From positions 1,116,001-1,180,000 of the forward strand of contig NZ_CP009928.1 in assembly GCF_001021975.1 (NCBI RefSeq): DNA of 64,000 nt. Reading direction: 5' to 3'. Position numbers and translations under genes: made by a program. Within the stretch, counting starts at the first letter, position 1; each line of letters begins with the position of its first letter. Of the stretch, positions 1-7,928 are shown piece after piece. This stretch comes from Chryseobacterium gallinarum. Its GTDB lineage: Bacteria > Bacteroidota > Bacteroidia > Flavobacteriales > Weeksellaceae. The notes under the pieces are model-generated. The model saw only the letters and a list, made by a program, of their open reading frames with translations, did no database searches and was not told the origin of the DNA.

Positions 1-44
1 TATTACATTATGATTACTAATAATTGCAATACAAAACCTATTAT

Positions 45-516
45 TTACAATAATATCTGACGTTCAAGAATATTTTCAAAAATATCTCTAACCAATTTTT
101 GTTTTTCGAGAATTATATACTGTTCTTTTACGTCCAGAACAGTTGATATTTGATTATCTTGATATATCTTTTCATATTCAGCATCAGTGTAATTGTAAAG
201 TTCTTTAACTAATTCTGACGGATAAATTTTTGCAAGCGTATCAATTGTATCTCGGTCTAAATTAAGATAAACTATAGGGGAAAGCTCTTTTAATTCATAT
301 CTGAAAAGATTATTTTCATCACACCATATTATCCATTTAGCTTTATCGTTAACATAACCTAAAAAACTTAACATTGTCTTTGAGATTATATAACCTATCA
401 AATGGACTTGAAATATTCAATTGATTAAATATAGATTTTGTTAAGTTTTTATTATTAATTTTAACAACGCTTATATTAACTGTTGTTGTTTTTGTAAAAA
501 GTTCTTCAATAATCAT
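45..516 (-). pseudogene. Hypothetical protein gene broken by a frameshift
   Basis: Two adjoining frames together make one plausible protein of about 157 residues. The first opens with ATG at 516 (MIIEELFTKT...) and reads to about position 366. The second continues from GYVNDKAKWIIW to the stop at 45. Removing one T from the six-T run (AAAAAA on the plus strand at 361-366) joins them as NVKFLGYVNDKAKW. The downstream frame alone has only a TTG start and an in-frame stop a few codons upstream, which argues against an independent gene. I do not recognise the family. The frameshift could be real decay or a homopolymer sequencing error. Confidence 0.55.
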
Positions 517-576
517 TTAGAAATTAATTTTTACTATTGTCAAATAAATTTTGTCTTCAATATAGGGTTATAAAAC

Positions 577-600
577 AGCCTCACATTCATGTATGAGGCT
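577..600 (-). terminator. Rho-independent terminator of the 45-aa/183-aa gene pair
   Basis: Seven-base complementary arms (577-583 and 594-600) form a hairpin. On the minus strand it is followed by a T-rich stretch. It lies 26 bases past the stop of the 45-residue gene, which supports that gene as the last cistron of its transcript. Confidence 0.6.
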
Positions 601-625
601 ATAGATATATTACTTAAACTATATA

Positions 626-763
626 TTAGTTTTTTTTAATTCCACCAATATTAATATTAGTTTCTCCTTTAGTCTCAGCTCCATTCTTCACATAGACTTT
701 AACAGGTGTACTAACTTCACTTTTAGGTAACTGTGGTTTTGCTTTTTTTTCTTCTTCAGCCAT
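626..763 (-). CDS. 45-residue small charged protein
   Basis: A short reading frame starts at ATG 763, five bases after the stop of the 183-residue membrane protein gene, and ends 26 bases before a terminator. The product begins MAEEEKKAKPQLPKSEV and ends in GGIKKN. It is Lys/Glu-rich at the start and Asn/Ile/Gly-rich near the end, with no membrane segment or cysteine. Tight spacing plus the terminator make it the probable second cistron of a two-gene unit. The family is unknown. It may be an accessory or regulatory peptide for the membrane protein, but that is inference from position only. Confidence 0.5.
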   Translation of the reverse strand: MAEEEKKAKPQLPKSEVSTPVKVYVKNGAETKGETNINIGGIKKN

Positions 764-767
764 GATT

Positions 768-1319
768 TTAAAAATTTATAAGTTTAATAAAATATATTAA
801 TATGATAATTATTGTTGATACAACTCCTAGAAAAATACCATTTTTTGATTGAGCATAGTAATCTGAACGTTTTTGATTAATTAAGAAATTAGTATTTGCA
901 CAATCCATAAAACTATCTTTCAAATAATTGTTCATCAATAATTCTGCATCTTCCAAAGTTTCTTGTTCTTCCCGTAAATTTAGTTCATAATCAAAAATCT
1001 CTTTTGGATTACCAATTTCTTTATATATGTAAGATTTAGGGAAATTGACAAAGGATTTCAATAAATAATAAATTGAATAAGCTATACTCCCTAGTGTAAT
1101 TGAAACTAAAATTTTTAAAAAGCAATTTGCACAGTCTATTGTTGATGGCTCTTTTATAAACTTTTCCAGAACAAAAAGATTTACTGCAACGATAGTCGTA
1201 TATATTAATATTGGTAGATTTACTAGATTATCAAATTCTTTTTTCCTTTCGTTTTCTTTAAAATATAACTCTTTGTAAAAATCGAGAGTATTAATCTCTT
1301 TTTTTTCGTTACTATCCAT
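768..1319 (-). CDS. Hypothetical membrane protein, three predicted TM segments
   Basis: A 183-residue protein. A charged N-terminal stretch of about 33 residues is followed by hydrophobic segments at roughly 35-54, 65-90 and 163-182. A charged, Glu-rich loop of about 70 residues separates the second and third. A two-TM hairpin, cytoplasmic loop and C-terminal TM recall small membrane effectors carried on bacterial islands, but no diagnostic motif is visible and I assign no function. Start is ATG at 1319. It is followed five bases later by the 45-residue gene, probably in one transcript. Confidence 0.6.
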   Translation of the reverse strand: MDSNEKKEINTLDFYKELYFKENERKKEFDNLVNLPILIYTTIVAVNLFVLEKFIKEPSTIDCANCFLKILVSITLGSIAYSIYYLLKSFVNFPKSYIYKEIGNPKEIFDYELNLREEQETLEDAELLMNNYLKDSFMDCANTNFLINQKRSDYYAQSKNGIFLGVVSTIIIILIYFIKLINF

Positions 1320-1437
1320 TCATTCATGCTTATTCTTCAAAGTTAATTTTTTTCTACTATTTTTCCAAACTCACGTTACACACAATTTCTAACTCTTAGC
1401 CATATTTGAAGCATAGCCAAAATGCAACGTATCTAGT

Positions 1438-2775
1438 TTAATCATATTTCATTAGCATATCCAAGTCTTTTAATAAAGGATTCATTTCAACAAACTTTTT
1501 AAATAAACTTTTTTTAGTTACTGCTACTTGAACTTTTTCCTCATCAATGTCTTGTAAAATCTCAGCCTTCAATTTGGCATAATAAGTCTGAACCGTCTTT
1601 GGGTTTTTGATAGCTACTTCAGCCAATTTCTTTATCGTCATTTTTCCATGTAAATCATAATCCCAGTTTTTCATTATTTCCAAAAGCTCTGATTTAGTTT
1701 TGGTTCTCCTGTCCTGATGAACTTTTTTAATGTTTAGTCTTCTTTTTTCAGTAGGTGTAAAGTTTTTAAACTTATCATAAATAAATCTTCTTTCTGCATT
1801 TGGTATAGGTTCAACATCATTTAAGTTTTGGTAAATTTTTGCTACTGTTGTTTCAATTTCACTGTTTTCAAGGGGCGGACTCATTTTGCCGTAATTAATT
1901 GCGTACAGATATTTTAGTATTAAATCTTTATCTGCTGTTTTATTCAAAGCAATTAATTGATAAGCAATGCTTTTTAGGATATTCTCTCTTTCTCCTTCAA
2001 TAATTTTTCTGAATGGTACATATATCAGAGAATATCTAAGTTTATTCTCTTTACCAAAATCATACAAACCACTTTCATCAAAAACAATATCATAGTGTTG
2101 CAGTAACTCATCTAAATTGTTAAATCTTAATTTATACCCAATATAATCATACCCTATTGAATTACTTTTTATAATAGTATTATATTGGGTACTTTTTTCT
2201 GCCGAACTATCCTGCACAAGTTCCACAGACTGCGTAAGTATCATTTCCGCAACAGGAAAAACCTCTACATTATCATTATAGTAAGCATTCGGGTCGTATG
2301 ACAATACTGTCAATCTGTCAATTGATACTGCTCGTTTATCAAAAGGTATATCCAACACTCTTGCTATCTCCTGAGTGGCAATCTTAAAGTTATCAGGTGT
2401 CAGTCCGTCAACTTTTACGACTAAAGTCAGTCCAGTATTGGATAAACTTCGCCAATAGGCACATACATAAGCTGTATTGATTTCTAAATCCTGCTCGGTC
2501 ATGCCATCTACATCAATATAAAGGTATCCTGTAGGTGTAGATACATTATCTCCCTTGAGATATCCGTCAGAAAAACTAAAGTTAATGGATATTGAAGGGA
2601 GTTTGCTTATCTTGATTGTTTTGTACTCCCCAGAACCTCGTTCTAAAGTTCGGGCATACTGTACTAGTTCCTGATGTTCAGTTGGAGGGGATTTGATAAA
2701 TTCAACGACTTCTCCGATATTTTGGAATGAGCCAGTAATAGCACGTTTAGTGCAATAATCTATTTTGTTAATCAT
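1438..2775 (-). CDS. VirE N-terminal / BT4734-like primase-related protein
   Basis: A 445-residue protein. Residues about 1-200 match the BT4734/VirE_N type found on Bacteroidota mobile elements. They include a hydrophobic strand ending in the acidic DVDG pair (YLYIDVDG), a segment with TGLTLVVKV, and the characteristic SIDRLTVLSYDP. The acidic motif fits the archaeo-eukaryotic primase fold reported for this family (established knowledge). The remainder is basic and helical, with an HTH-like stretch near 375-405 (MTIKKLAEVAIKNPKTVQTY). The likely role is element DNA replication or priming. Its distance from the ParB-like gene (about 200 bases) leaves room for a separate promoter. Confidence 0.75.
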   Translation of the reverse strand: MINKIDYCTKRAITGSFQNIGEVVEFIKSPPTEHQELVQYARTLERGSGEYKTIKISKLPSISINFSFSDGYLKGDNVSTPTGYLYIDVDGMTEQDLEINTAYVCAYWRSLSNTGLTLVVKVDGLTPDNFKIATQEIARVLDIPFDKRAVSIDRLTVLSYDPNAYYNDNVEVFPVAEMILTQSVELVQDSSAEKSTQYNTIIKSNSIGYDYIGYKLRFNNLDELLQHYDIVFDESGLYDFGKENKLRYSLIYVPFRKIIEGERENILKSIAYQLIALNKTADKDLILKYLYAINYGKMSPPLENSEIETTVAKIYQNLNDVEPIPNAERRFIYDKFKNFTPTEKRRLNIKKVHQDRRTKTKSELLEIMKNWDYDLHGKMTIKKLAEVAIKNPKTVQTYYAKLKAEILQDIDEEKVQVAVTKKSLFKKFVEMNPLLKDLDMLMKYD

Positions 2776-2903
2776 AATAAATAATGTTGTTTAAAAAAAG
2801 GCATAGCAAGGGCTGTACATGACTTTTTGCAATGCATTTAGGATGTTGTTATACGAATTGTTTTAGTTAATTTTTCGGACGTTGATAAGACTTTACGTTT
2901 ATG

Positions 2904-2928
2904 CACACAATATTATGCGGTGTAGTAG
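2904..2928. repeat. CACACAATA-type site, copy 1 (downstream of the ParB-like gene)
   Basis: CACACAATA is followed by a GT-rich stretch (GGTGTAGTAG), giving a loose inverted pair of ACAC and GTGT arms. The same nine bases followed by a GT-rich stretch recur at 3870-3892. The two copies flank the ParB-like gene, so they could be its binding sites or part of a replication or transfer origin. This is position-based inference. Confidence 0.3.
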
Positions 2929-2972
2929 TAAAAAGATGCTGCTTTCCAAGCCTTGTACCCTTGTGTATAAGG

Positions 2973-3830
2973 TCAGTCCTCAATTATAAATACGGCATAT
3001 TTCAAACTAGGGCTTTGAGACATTATATCTTTTGCTTTAGTTTCATCTTTAGCCATAATAAAACACTCAACTTCATTAGTGGTTAAAAGATGCCTACCTG
3101 CATGATAATCCAATACATATTGTGGTTCATGCATTTCAGGCTGAATATTTGATTGTTGTTTTCCCTGTAATGCTAACTTGTTTTCAATTGCAGAGGCAAT
3201 ATTTATCTCTTTTATCTTCAACCTGTCTTGGACTTGATTATATGCCGCACTAATACTTAGTTTTTCGTTCAGCATTTGACTGATAATGCCATAAAAGCCA
3301 CTATTTATTACACTTCTATATCTAGCTGTGGTAGTTCTACCAACACCCGCTAGCTTGGCTATTTCTAAAATAGTATCAACTTTATCATCTATGTATTCGC
3401 CCCTGCCTGCCTTGGCAAGATTTTCTTTTGCTCTTTTTACAATAGCTTCTTCGTGCAAACAGGCAAATTTTAGCTTTTCCACAGGAGTAAGATTTCTTCT
3501 CTGGCATTGGTTTTTAACCATCCAGAACTGTATATCTGAAAGAGATTCAAAGTCTTCTTTGATTTCTTTTGTTGGGATATCTGAAATTTCCAACTCTATA
3601 CACGCTTTTAACCGCATATGACCATCAATAACCAGGTTAATTCCGTTTGGCATGGCGTAATACAAAATAGGGTCATGAACACCATTTTTGGTAATATCTG
3701 CTTTTAATTGATTGTATCGATTTAAATCTGTTATTGATAGGTAAGATTGCAGCTCCCAAATAGTTGCTAAATCTTGATAATGATAATAAACATTGTAGTT
3801 TTTATTAAATAATTGGATTGTATTTGACAT
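2973..3830 (-). CDS. ParB/Spo0J-like nuclease-fold DNA-binding protein
   Basis: From ATG 3830 the product is 285 residues. The N-terminal half has the ParB-type arrangement: ITKNGVHDPILYY, then LVIDGHMRLKAC (the ParB box, here DGHxR), and KNQCQRRNLTPVEK, the segment that leads into the helical DNA-binding part. An HTH follows at LEIAKLAGVGRTTTARYR. The C-terminal third has no recognised motif. On mobile elements such proteins act in plasmid-type partition or as transcription regulators; which applies is not visible. An upstream GTG at 3872 would add 14 residues, but it lies inside the CACACAATA repeat copy 2, so ATG is preferred. Confidence 0.75.
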   Translation of the reverse strand: MSNTIQLFNKNYNVYYHYQDLATIWELQSYLSITDLNRYNQLKADITKNGVHDPILYYAMPNGINLVIDGHMRLKACIELEISDIPTKEIKEDFESLSDIQFWMVKNQCQRRNLTPVEKLKFACLHEEAIVKRAKENLAKAGRGEYIDDKVDTILEIAKLAGVGRTTTARYRSVINSGFYGIISQMLNEKLSISAAYNQVQDRLKIKEINIASAIENKLALQGKQQSNIQPEMHEPQYVLDYHAGRHLLTTNEVECFIMAKDETKAKDIMSQSPSLKYAVFIIED

Positions 3831-3869
3831 GATAATTATTGTTACTTTAAATTTGGCACAAGAGATACC

Positions 3870-3892
3870 CACACAATACTCGCTGTGCTGTG
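3870..3892. repeat. CACACAATA-type site, copy 2 (upstream of the ParB-like gene)
   Basis: CACACAATA followed by CTCGCTGTGCTGTG. It shares the first nine bases and the GT-rich tail with the copy at 2904. It lies just upstream of the preferred ParB-like start at 3830, where an operator would be expected. Confidence 0.3.
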
Positions 3893-3958
3893 ATTGAACA
3901 TTAAAAAGTGTGGTAAATGATTAAGAAATAATTGGGATGTTAAGAATTTCCCGTAGTT

Positions 3959-4234
3959 TTAAGAAACTTGTTTTAATTTTGAAAACACTTCTTCTTTTGA
4001 GTAATACACTCTGTTGCCTATTTTGGTATTTTTCAGTGTACCGTCATTATTCCAATGAAATAACGTTGTCAAACTTACATTTAAAAGTTTTGCCGTTTCT
4101 TCACGAGTATAAAACTCTTTTTCTTCTGATTGTACAGGAATAATTTTTTCTAATTCTTCCCTTACTAACTTTTGAATAAACTGACCAAAAGATTCTATAT
4201 CTATTTGCATCAATTGAATGGCTGAATTTGTCAT
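3959..4234 (-). CDS. Excisionase-like helix-turn-helix protein
   Basis: A 91-residue protein with a C-terminal winged-HTH of the HTH_17 / excisionase type. FYTREETAKLLNVS is the recognition scaffold, TLFHWNNDGTLKNTKIGNR the turn and wing, and YYSKEEV the closing strand. Residues 1-35 form an acidic helix that could mediate dimerisation. In Bacteroidota integrative elements this type lies near the integrase and acts as recombination directionality factor or as regulator of excision. Start is ATG 4234. The nearest genes are the ParB-like gene downstream and the unknown 496-residue gene upstream. Confidence 0.75.
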   Translation of the reverse strand: MTNSAIQLMQIDIESFGQFIQKLVREELEKIIPVQSEEKEFYTREETAKLLNVSLTTLFHWNNDGTLKNTKIGNRVYYSKEEVFSKLKQVS

Positions 4235-4364
4235 AATTTTTTATTTGTTTAAGATTATGATGCAAAGGTTCAGATAGGGAAAACAGGGAAAAAACAGGGA
4301 AAATATTTTTCATATAATTTAATATAACTAAATGATTATCAGTTATAAAAATTTTAATTATTTT

Positions 4365-5855
4365 TCATCCTGGAATCGATTTTAATTTTTCCCTGTTAAT
4401 TCCTAATGAATATTCAATTTCTGTAAGAAAAGCATCAGTAGTTTTAAAAGTGAAAGGATAGTGTTTACCTTCTGGATTGTCAATATCAATAAAATTTTTA
4501 AGATATTGTTGTTTTACCTCTCTTTTATTATCTGTATTGAATTTAGTAATTCTTTCAAAGGAAGCAATGGTATCAAATCTCTTTCCTTCAACATCATAGA
4601 AGTAATCGAAAATGTAAAAGAAATAACAAAACCTAAAGAAATAAATATCATTTTTAAATTCTATTCCTTTAACACCTTTACTACTATATTTATTTTCTGA
4701 AAGTGCATTTAAAATAATTTTTATAGTACCGTTATCAAAGGATTTTGATTGTAAATAATCAACAAAAGCCGATTTTTCTTTCATAAAAATATCTAATTCA
4801 TTATCAAGAAACTTGTTTTCCTGTGAATACACTTTATCTCCATATCGCAGTAAATTTAGATATTTTAGCTTCATTCCGTAAAGAGAATGCTCTGCATTTA
4901 ATTCGATATATTGATACAAATTGATTCCTGTAATGGTTGTGAATCGTAATAATTCTGATGCGTTTAATATGCTTAGGTAGTTTCTAAGAGATTCTTCTAA
5001 AGAGATTAAAGTTGATTGTAAAAGTATTATAGAAGATTCTGTATAAGTAAAAAAAGAACCATCTAGTTGCGGAGTTTGAAATGAATGCTCAAAAAGTAAT
5101 TTTTCATTTTCATTTATTTGATAATCCAGATATTTTTCACGGCTAGAATATTTATTGATAAGTATCGATTCTGATACCCCATTAACTTCCCTTATAAAAC
5201 GACTTAAAAAGTTTGATGCTCTTTTTTGTAAGGAAAATATAAGTGAAGCATAATAACTTATATAAATATTTGGAGATATAATTTTAAGAAGTAAATAGTT
5301 TTGAAAGTGTTCTGATATGACAGCGGAATTAATTTCGTTGTCATTAATTGGCAAATTTTCAGATTTATGTTTTTGAAGTTGCTGTACTATATTAGCTGTA
5401 ATAATAATTATAGTTTTAATTGTACTTACTATTTTATTAATCTCTTCATCATTATAAATTTCATCAATAGACCCAATATTAGAAAAATCTACTGTTCCAT
5501 CATTAACAATTACTGCATTTATATTTAAATAACGGTTTATATACTCAAAATAATCCGTTATTAATTCATCTGAGCTTTCTATTTTTTGAGGTGATAGTTC
5601 CTTCGGATAATAGGATACTAAATCTTGTATGATTTCCGCAATAATTATATTTTTAACCTCAATGATTAAATCTCCTTCTATATTGTCCAACCTGACCTTT
5701 ATATCTCCTATATCAGGTATATACGTAGGTTTATCTATTTTAAAATTTTGTAAAAAGAACTCATGTATGCCATGATATGACACAGGGTCTTCCATAGCTA
5801 TTACATAAACAATAAAGTCTAATGCAGTTCCTCTTTTAGTATCTACTTGAATCAT
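4365..5855 (-). CDS. Hypothetical protein of 496 residues between integrase and excisionase
   Basis: I do not recognise this family. The product is about 496 residues, Ile/Asn/Ser/Tyr-rich and largely helical by composition, with hydrophobic stretches near 150-160 (TIKTIIIITANIV) and 200-220. These look more like buried helices than clear membrane spans. There is no signal peptide, no nucleotide-binding loop and no zinc motif. The N-terminal 70 residues (GTALDFIVYVIAMEDPVSYHGI...) are the most ordered-looking part. It starts 8 bases after the integrase stop and is therefore very likely co-transcribed with the integrase. That position suggests an element maintenance, regulatory or cargo (possibly defence) role, none of which the sequence proves. 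Confidence 0.7.
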   Translation of the reverse strand: MIQVDTKRGTALDFIVYVIAMEDPVSYHGIHEFFLQNFKIDKPTYIPDIGDIKVRLDNIEGDLIIEVKNIIIAEIIQDLVSYYPKELSPQKIESSDELITDYFEYINRYLNINAVIVNDGTVDFSNIGSIDEIYNDEEINKIVSTIKTIIIITANIVQQLQKHKSENLPINDNEINSAVISEHFQNYLLLKIISPNIYISYYASLIFSLQKRASNFLSRFIREVNGVSESILINKYSSREKYLDYQINENEKLLFEHSFQTPQLDGSFFTYTESSIILLQSTLISLEESLRNYLSILNASELLRFTTITGINLYQYIELNAEHSLYGMKLKYLNLLRYGDKVYSQENKFLDNELDIFMKEKSAFVDYLQSKSFDNGTIKIILNALSENKYSSKGVKGIEFKNDIYFFRFCYFFYIFDYFYDVEGKRFDTIASFERITKFNTDNKREVKQQYLKNFIDIDNPEGKHYPFTFKTTDAFLTEIEYSLGINREKLKSIPG

Positions 5856-5863
5856 CTATAATA

Positions 5864-7156
5864 TTAATATCCTAAACTATTAAAAATCTTTGCAGTAGAT
5901 TTAGCTTTTTCCACTTCCGTCTTGTTGATATATGCTAAAAGTTGCTTTTCTGTTGTATGACCTGTAAAATTAAGTAAATAAGTTGTAGGAATTTTCTCAT
6001 AAAAATTAGAAGCAAAACTTTTCCTTCCTATATGGGATGTAACAAGTTTATGTTTAGGAAAATTGCCAAAAACTTTGCGAGTAATATTCTTCCCATCTTT
6101 TTTTATTGTCTCTGTTCTACCATTATATACAATTTCATCGATTTCAGCAATCTTGCATACATCTTTGATATAAAGATTTAGTTTTACATCTGATATTTTT
6201 CTTGGAAACTCTCCATTTCGTTTTGCTAAAATATCCTGAACCTTTTTTAATAAAGGAATTTGCATTTTAGCATTAGTCTTTTGTTGTGTAAATTCAATGT
6301 ATTTCTGTCCCTCACTATCTTCCACAATCATTGAAGAATTAAACCTCATATAATCACTCACACGTTGTCCTGTATAACAAGAGATAAGTAACCAATCTCT
6401 TGCATTATCTAAATAATCATGTGGCATTTCTTTCTGCTCTATTCTATCCAGTTCATCAAACGTTAAATAAATTGATTTTGGGATATGCTTTGTTGCCTTC
6501 TCAACTTCAAATTTCCACAATTCCGCATGCTTGTGAACTTCAATATCAAAAGAACCTGCAACTTTACAAATCATTTTTAAAAATTTAAGATTGCGATAAG
6601 TTGTTGAAATCTTATAATTCTCCTTATTACAATAATCTTCAAAATCAATTCTAAAAGAATTATCTAAATCTTTGAATTTTAATCCTCTAAATGTTTTCTT
6701 TCTGGTTTTTCTATCTGCAACATATCTTATCATTAACTGCTTAACAACATTAGCTTTCTTAATAGTCGATTCCGTAACACTATCTTTCTTTAAAGAAATA
6801 TAAGTATCAATAAAAGCAATCACATCATCCGAATAGTTATTATCTTCAGGTTTTAAAGTTGTAGGTTCTATAATGGATTTCAGCCATTCTTTTATATCCA
6901 CTTCAGGAATATCGTTTATATAACTTGAAATAATGTTAGCTTCTAATTGTGAAAGACGAGTGTTTATAGTTTCAGTATCATCTTTATGCATTTTTTTAGA
7001 CGGCATTTTGCATTTCCCATCTTTCCATTCCTTAGGCTTACAACTCAAATACGGAATAGGAACACGGATATCAATATCTCTATCTCTAAACTTCGCCCAA
7101 ATTGTGCTTTCCTTATCTGCTACTTTTCCCCTAATAAAAAAACTTACTGATGCCAT
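5864..7156 (-). CDS. Site-specific tyrosine recombinase (integrase)
   Basis: A 430-residue phage-type integrase of the Bacteroidota family. It has an N-terminal arm-binding domain (about 1-95), a SAM-like core-binding domain (about 105-205) and a catalytic domain (about 225-425). Visible catalytic residues are Arg265 in YTGQRVSDY, His375 and Arg378 in SHIGRKSF, His400 in FTGHTTEKQ and the nucleophile Tyr409 in LLAYINK. All are intact, so the enzyme should be active. The gene starts at 7156, about 155 bases from the proposed attachment site at 7313-7331. It reads away from that site, the usual arrangement for RNA-gene-targeting integrases. Confidence 0.93.
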   Translation of the reverse strand: MASVSFFIRGKVADKESTIWAKFRDRDIDIRVPIPYLSCKPKEWKDGKCKMPSKKMHKDDTETINTRLSQLEANIISSYINDIPEVDIKEWLKSIIEPTTLKPEDNNYSDDVIAFIDTYISLKKDSVTESTIKKANVVKQLMIRYVADRKTRKKTFRGLKFKDLDNSFRIDFEDYCNKENYKISTTYRNLKFLKMICKVAGSFDIEVHKHAELWKFEVEKATKHIPKSIYLTFDELDRIEQKEMPHDYLDNARDWLLISCYTGQRVSDYMRFNSSMIVEDSEGQKYIEFTQQKTNAKMQIPLLKKVQDILAKRNGEFPRKISDVKLNLYIKDVCKIAEIDEIVYNGRTETIKKDGKNITRKVFGNFPKHKLVTSHIGRKSFASNFYEKIPTTYLLNFTGHTTEKQLLAYINKTEVEKAKSTAKIFNSLGY

Positions 7157-7312
7157 AATTGAAATGATTAAAATTTAAAGTTGTACCCAAAGTTGTACCC
7201 AAAAAATTCAAATATAGTTTAATTTCAATAAATTCAAATTAATTAAACAACCTTACAAAGCCTTTGTACAAAGCACTTATAAATTAATCAAGATTTTAAC
7301 AGATTTAAAAAC

Positions 7313-7331
7313 TTAGTCCCTCCAACTCCAC
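7313..7331 (+). other. Attachment site: tmRNA (ssrA) or tRNA-Ala 3'-end fragment
   Basis: Read on the plus strand, AGTCCCTC followed by CAACTCC and A fits the end of a tRNA-like domain: T-loop A58 at 7315, C61 at 7318, a CCCTC T-stem strand, an acceptor strand at 7323-7329 and discriminator A at 7330. The acceptor strand has U at position 70 and A at 73, the alanine identity shared by tmRNA and tRNA-Ala. The 5' part of any such RNA is absent, so this is a displaced 3' end. It is followed directly by a terminator. The T-stem and acceptor resemble tmRNA more than tRNA-Ala; this is judged by eye. Confidence 0.55.
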
Positions 7332-7332
7332 T

Positions 7333-7358
7333 AAACCACTGATTACCAGTGGTTTTTT
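7333..7358 (+). terminator. Strong intrinsic terminator, likely the original terminator of the invaded RNA gene
   Basis: A perfect 9-bp stem (7333-7341 with 7347-7355), a five-base loop and a run of six Ts. It follows the RNA 3'-end fragment by two bases and would also end transcripts converging from the flavin reductase gene less efficiently. Confidence 0.75.
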
Positions 7359-7370
7359 AATTATCATTCA

Positions 7371-7928
7371 TTAACCTTTTATCTTTTTAAACCATTCAAT
7401 ATAAGCACCTACTGCTTTTTGGAGAAATTCTTTAGTATCCTGATCTTTTAAATTTCCATTTTCATCCCATACTTTATCAATATGAGATAAATAAACTTCC
7501 GGCTGTTGCATGACAGGAATATTAAGGAAAACAAGACATTGCCTTACATGATGGTTTGCACCAAAGGCAGCCATATTTCCCGGGGAATTACTGAATACTG
7601 CTCCGGGTTTTCCATCCCATTTGTTTTTCCCTGCAGGTCTTGAAGCGACATCCAGCGCATTTTTTAATGCTGCGGGTATAGAGCGATTGTGTTCAGGAGT
7701 TATAAAAATAATCCCATCGATGTTCTCTATTTCATTCCTGAACTTTATATAAGATTCAGGAACATTGTCTTTATCATCAAAGTCCTGATTATATACCGGC
7801 AGATCATCAATTGAAATGATCCTGAACGCAAAATCCTCAGGCACCATGGGAAGCAATGCATTTGCTATTTTCTTAGAGAAGGATTCCTTACGCAAACTTC
7901 CGGCTATAATTCCAATTATCTTGCTCAT
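7371..7928 (-). CDS. NADPH-dependent FMN reductase family protein (ChrR/YieF-like)
   Basis: A flavodoxin-fold NAD(P)H:quinone/FMN reductase. Visible marks are the phosphate-binding loop GSLRKESFSKK just after strand 1, TPEHNRSIPAALKNALD (the conserved P-E-Y/H-N-S/R segment of the family), and SNSPGNMAAFGA. Length from the preferred ATG at 7928 is 185 residues, normal for the family. A longer frame from 7973 would add 15 residues (MFLLLIKCNHLNSNS) that are not part of the fold. The enzyme would reduce quinones, FMN or metals in the cytoplasm with NADPH. It is the first chromosomal gene beyond the element. Confidence 0.85.
   Translation of the reverse strand: MSKIIGIIAGSLRKESFSKKIANALLPMVPEDFAFRIISIDDLPVYNQDFDDKDNVPESYIKFRNEIENIDGIIFITPEHNRSIPAALKNALDVASRPAGKNKWDGKPGAVFSNSPGNMAAFGANHHVRQCLVFLNIPVMQQPEVYLSHIDKVWDENGNLKDQDTKEFLQKAVGAYIEWFKKIKG

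Larger units (their letters stand above)
1..7331. mobile_element. Integrated element (integrase-proximal part), probably in the ssrA 3' end
   Basis: Every gene from 45 to 7156 lies on the minus strand. The set is typical of Bacteroidota integrative elements: tyrosine recombinase at the edge, excisionase-like HTH protein, ParB-like protein, VirE_N/BT4734-type primase-like protein and unknown cargo. The region is more AT-rich than the chromosome to its right. The right edge is set at 7331, where a fragment like the 3' end of tmRNA abuts a terminator and core genes resume. The left edge, with the intact RNA gene predicted there, is outside the window. No conjugation (Tra) genes are visible, so this could be a mobilizable or satellite-type element, or those genes may lie to the left. 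Confidence 0.8.

Noticed and set aside
4365..5855. RteC-type regulator or membrane transporter for the 496-residue protein
   Set aside because: The hydrophobic stretches are too short and irregular for a transporter, and no RteC wording could be matched.
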